Assembly (NCBI RefSeq): GCF_025642975.1
Contig: NZ_JANZKJ010000005.1
Coordinates: 62,001-126,000, forward strand
DNA: 64,000 nt
DNA from: Pseudomonas sp. RIT-PI-S
GTDB lineage: Bacteria > Pseudomonadota > Gammaproteobacteria > Pseudomonadales > Pseudomonadaceae
Direction: 5' to 3'
Shown: in pieces, positions 62,677 through 64,000 of the stretch
Numbering within the stretch: position 1 is the first letter of the stretch
Layout: each line of letters opens with the position of its first letter
Notes under the pieces: model-generated
Database searches by the model: none
Told to the model about the DNA's origin: nothing
What the model saw: only the letters and a program-made list of their open reading frames with translations
Program-made: the position numbers and the translations under genes

Positions 62677-63579
62677 ATGGCAATGCCCCGCGCAGTGGTC
62701 TTCGGCGAAGCCTTGACCGACATCGTGCAAGGCGCGCCGGGCCACTGGCAAGGCTATCCAGGCGGCGCCCCGTGGAACGTGGCCCGCGGCCTGAGCCTGC
62801 TGGGCGTGCCCAGCGCCTTCGCCGGTTCGATCAGCCGCGACTCGCTCGGAGACGAAATCGCCTGGCAATCGGAAGCCGCCGGGCTGGACATGGCGTTCAT
62901 CCAGCGCGCGGATACCGACCCGCTGGTGGCCATCGTGGCGTCCAGCCGCCCTCCCCGGTACTTTTTCGCTGGCGAGTCCGACCTGCATTTCGATGCCGCT
63001 GCGTTGCCAACCGGCTGGCTCGACGCTGCGCAACTGTGCCACTTCAGTTGTATCAGCCTGGCGCGCCAGCCACTGGGCGAGCGCTTGGTGGCGATCGCCC
63101 GGCAGGCGCGGGCCGCCGGCAAGTGCATCAGCTACGACCCCAACTGGCGCAACCTGATGGATGACGCCTATCGGCAGCGGACCTTCCCGACCATGGTGGC
63201 CCTGGCGGACGTGATCAAGCTCTCGGACGAAGACCTGCGGCAGATCTACCCGGGCCTGGATGAGCAGCACGCCTTGGCCGAACTGCGCGGTTTGAATGCC
63301 ACCGCGCAGATCCTGTTCACCCGAGGTGAACACGGCATGGTGCTGCATACCACCGACGGCTGCTTCGAACAGCCGGCCATTCGCGTGCAGGTCGCCGACA
63401 CTGTAGGCGCCGGCGACGCCAGCATGGCCGGTTGGTTGGCGTCGGGGTTGCTGGGCATCAGCGACCTGCAGGAGCGCCTGCGTTTTTCCGCCGCCTGCGC
63501 CTCGGTGTCGTGCAGCCATGCCGGGGCGCATGCCCCAACCATGGCAGAGGTGCAAGCGCTACTGGCGGCCAATGGCTGA
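62677..63579 (+). CDS. mtlZ: PfkB-family fructokinase
   Basis: 300 residues. PfkB signature 1 is represented by YPGGAPWNVARGLSLLGVP and signature 2 by VADTVGAGDASMAGWLA, with the catalytic Asp in GAGDA. Motif FTRGEHGMVL is in place. It phosphorylates D-fructose, the product of mannitol/sorbitol oxidation. AAGGAGA precedes the ATG by 7 bases. In P. fluorescens mtlZ closes the mannitol operon. Here it stands alone, but shares its upstream block with the MtlR-like gene. Confidence 0.88.
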   Translation: MAMPRAVVFGEALTDIVQGAPGHWQGYPGGAPWNVARGLSLLGVPSAFAGSISRDSLGDEIAWQSEAAGLDMAFIQRADTDPLVAIVASSRPPRYFFAGESDLHFDAAALPTGWLDAAQLCHFSCISLARQPLGERLVAIARQARAAGKCISYDPNWRNLMDDAYRQRTFPTMVALADVIKLSDEDLRQIYPGLDEQHALAELRGLNATAQILFTRGEHGMVLHTTDGCFEQPAIRVQVADTVGAGDASMAGWLASGLLGISDLQERLRFSAACASVSCSHAGAHAPTMAEVQALLAANG

Positions 63580-64000
63580 TCAGAACCAGCGGTCCTGCAT
63601 GTCGAACGTCAGGCTGTTGCCCTCGATCAACAGCCTGGCAAGGCCGGGCAGTGGCGCCAGCTCCCAGGTCATGAAATAACGCGCCGCCTGGAGCTTGCCG
63701 TTGTAGAAGTCGGCCTCGCTGCCGTTGGCGCCCTCGCCCAGCGCGCGGCTTGCCACCAGCGCCTGGCGCAGCCACAGCCAACCCACCAACACGCGGCCGA
63801 ACAGGTCCAGGTATGCGCTGGCATTGGCCAGGCCGCGGTCGATATCGGCCGCTATCTGCTGCTGCAGCGCTGTCGTCACCTGTTCGAGCACCCCCAGGGC
63901 GTCTTCCAGCGCCGCGGCCAACGCCTGGCAACCGGTGTCGTTGCCGGCCTCGGTGAGCGTGTGCCGGGCGTGGGTCAGGAACAGCCCATAGCCGGCGCCG
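63580..64000 (-). CDS. acyl-CoA dehydrogenase, C-terminal part (5' end outside window)
   Basis: The frame is open to the window edge, giving ~139 C-terminal residues. NASAYLDLFGRVLVGWLWLR and DFYNGKLQAARYFMTWEL are typical of the C-terminal extension in the ~600-residue acyl-CoA dehydrogenases of Pseudomonas (AcdA/FadE-like). The catalytic core is not visible. It would oxidise fatty acyl-CoA in beta-oxidation. Convergent with the fructokinase gene; the two stops are adjacent. Confidence 0.8.
   Translation of the reverse strand, partial: GAGYGLFLTHARHTLTEAGNDTGCQALAAALEDALGVLEQVTTALQQQIAADIDRGLANASAYLDLFGRVLVGWLWLRQALVASRALGEGANGSEADFYNGKLQAARYFMTWELAPLPGLARLLIEGNSLTFDMQDRWF

Overview
The window looks like a chromosomal segment of a fluorescent Pseudomonas, most like the P. 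putida/P. entomophila group. Reasons: high-GC Pseudomonas-style coding, CyoB-type quinol oxidase, an OsmC-YcaO fusion, a mannitol-type MtlE/MtlR/MtlZ set, and REP hairpins of the type gggagcggatttatccgc. The assignment is by eye, with no database search.

Region 1 (1-6.4 kb) is a worn accessory region. It holds the C-terminal part of a very large helicase-nuclease of the DUF4011/Vsr/DUF3320 type, two small membrane-associated unknowns, an HNH endonuclease broken by two frameshifts, a degenerate IS3-family element and a frameshifted SnoaL-like gene.

Region 2 (6.5-22.7 kb) is mostly core-like metabolism: a small lipoprotein, a GNAT, a thymidylate-kinase-like protein coupled to OsmC-YcaO, a quinone oxidoreductase and a chemoreceptor. 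A glycerate/hydroxypyruvate block follows (glxK, cdaR, an MFS anion symporter, hyi). Then come tandemly duplicated GNATs coupled to an MFS gene and a pair of overlapping GSCFA/SGNH-like genes.

Region 3 (22.7-48 kb) is a large minus-strand NRPS/PKS operon. Its order is NRPS1 (partial C-A-T-C-A-T-Cy-A-T-Ox), NRPS2 (TubC docking-C-A-T-TE), NRPS3-PKS (A-T-C-A-T-KS-KR-T-TE with no AT), an Ala-rich unknown, an MbtH-like protein and a TauD-family dioxygenase. The NRPS genes overlap by ATGA. Active-site codes read by eye suggest Arg, Pro and Cys for NRPS1, an unresolved residue for NRPS2, and Ile/Val then Pro for NRPS3. The expected chemistry is an Arg-Pro-thiazole(ine)-X chain plus a separate aliphatic-Pro-beta-hydroxy acid unit that resembles detoxin/rimosamide cores. 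Two thioesterases and an AT-less module make this the most interesting locus. About 1.4 kb upstream lies an isolated copy of cyoB (quinol oxidase subunit I) without cyoA, C, D or E. It is a candidate self-resistance gene with a palindrome over its predicted promoter.

Region 4 (51.7-64 kb) holds a RibD_C/DHFR-like protein, a MocR-type regulator and a partial mannitol/sorbitol locus (polyol dehydrogenase, MtlE-like binding protein, MtlR-like regulator, fructokinase) that lacks permeases. A threonine-aldolase-like gene runs into REP repeats. An MHS-family transporter, an orphan hybrid histidine kinase and the end of an acyl-CoA dehydrogenase complete the window. A roughly 65-bp similar promoter block precedes both mtlR and the fructokinase gene and is a probable MtlR operator.
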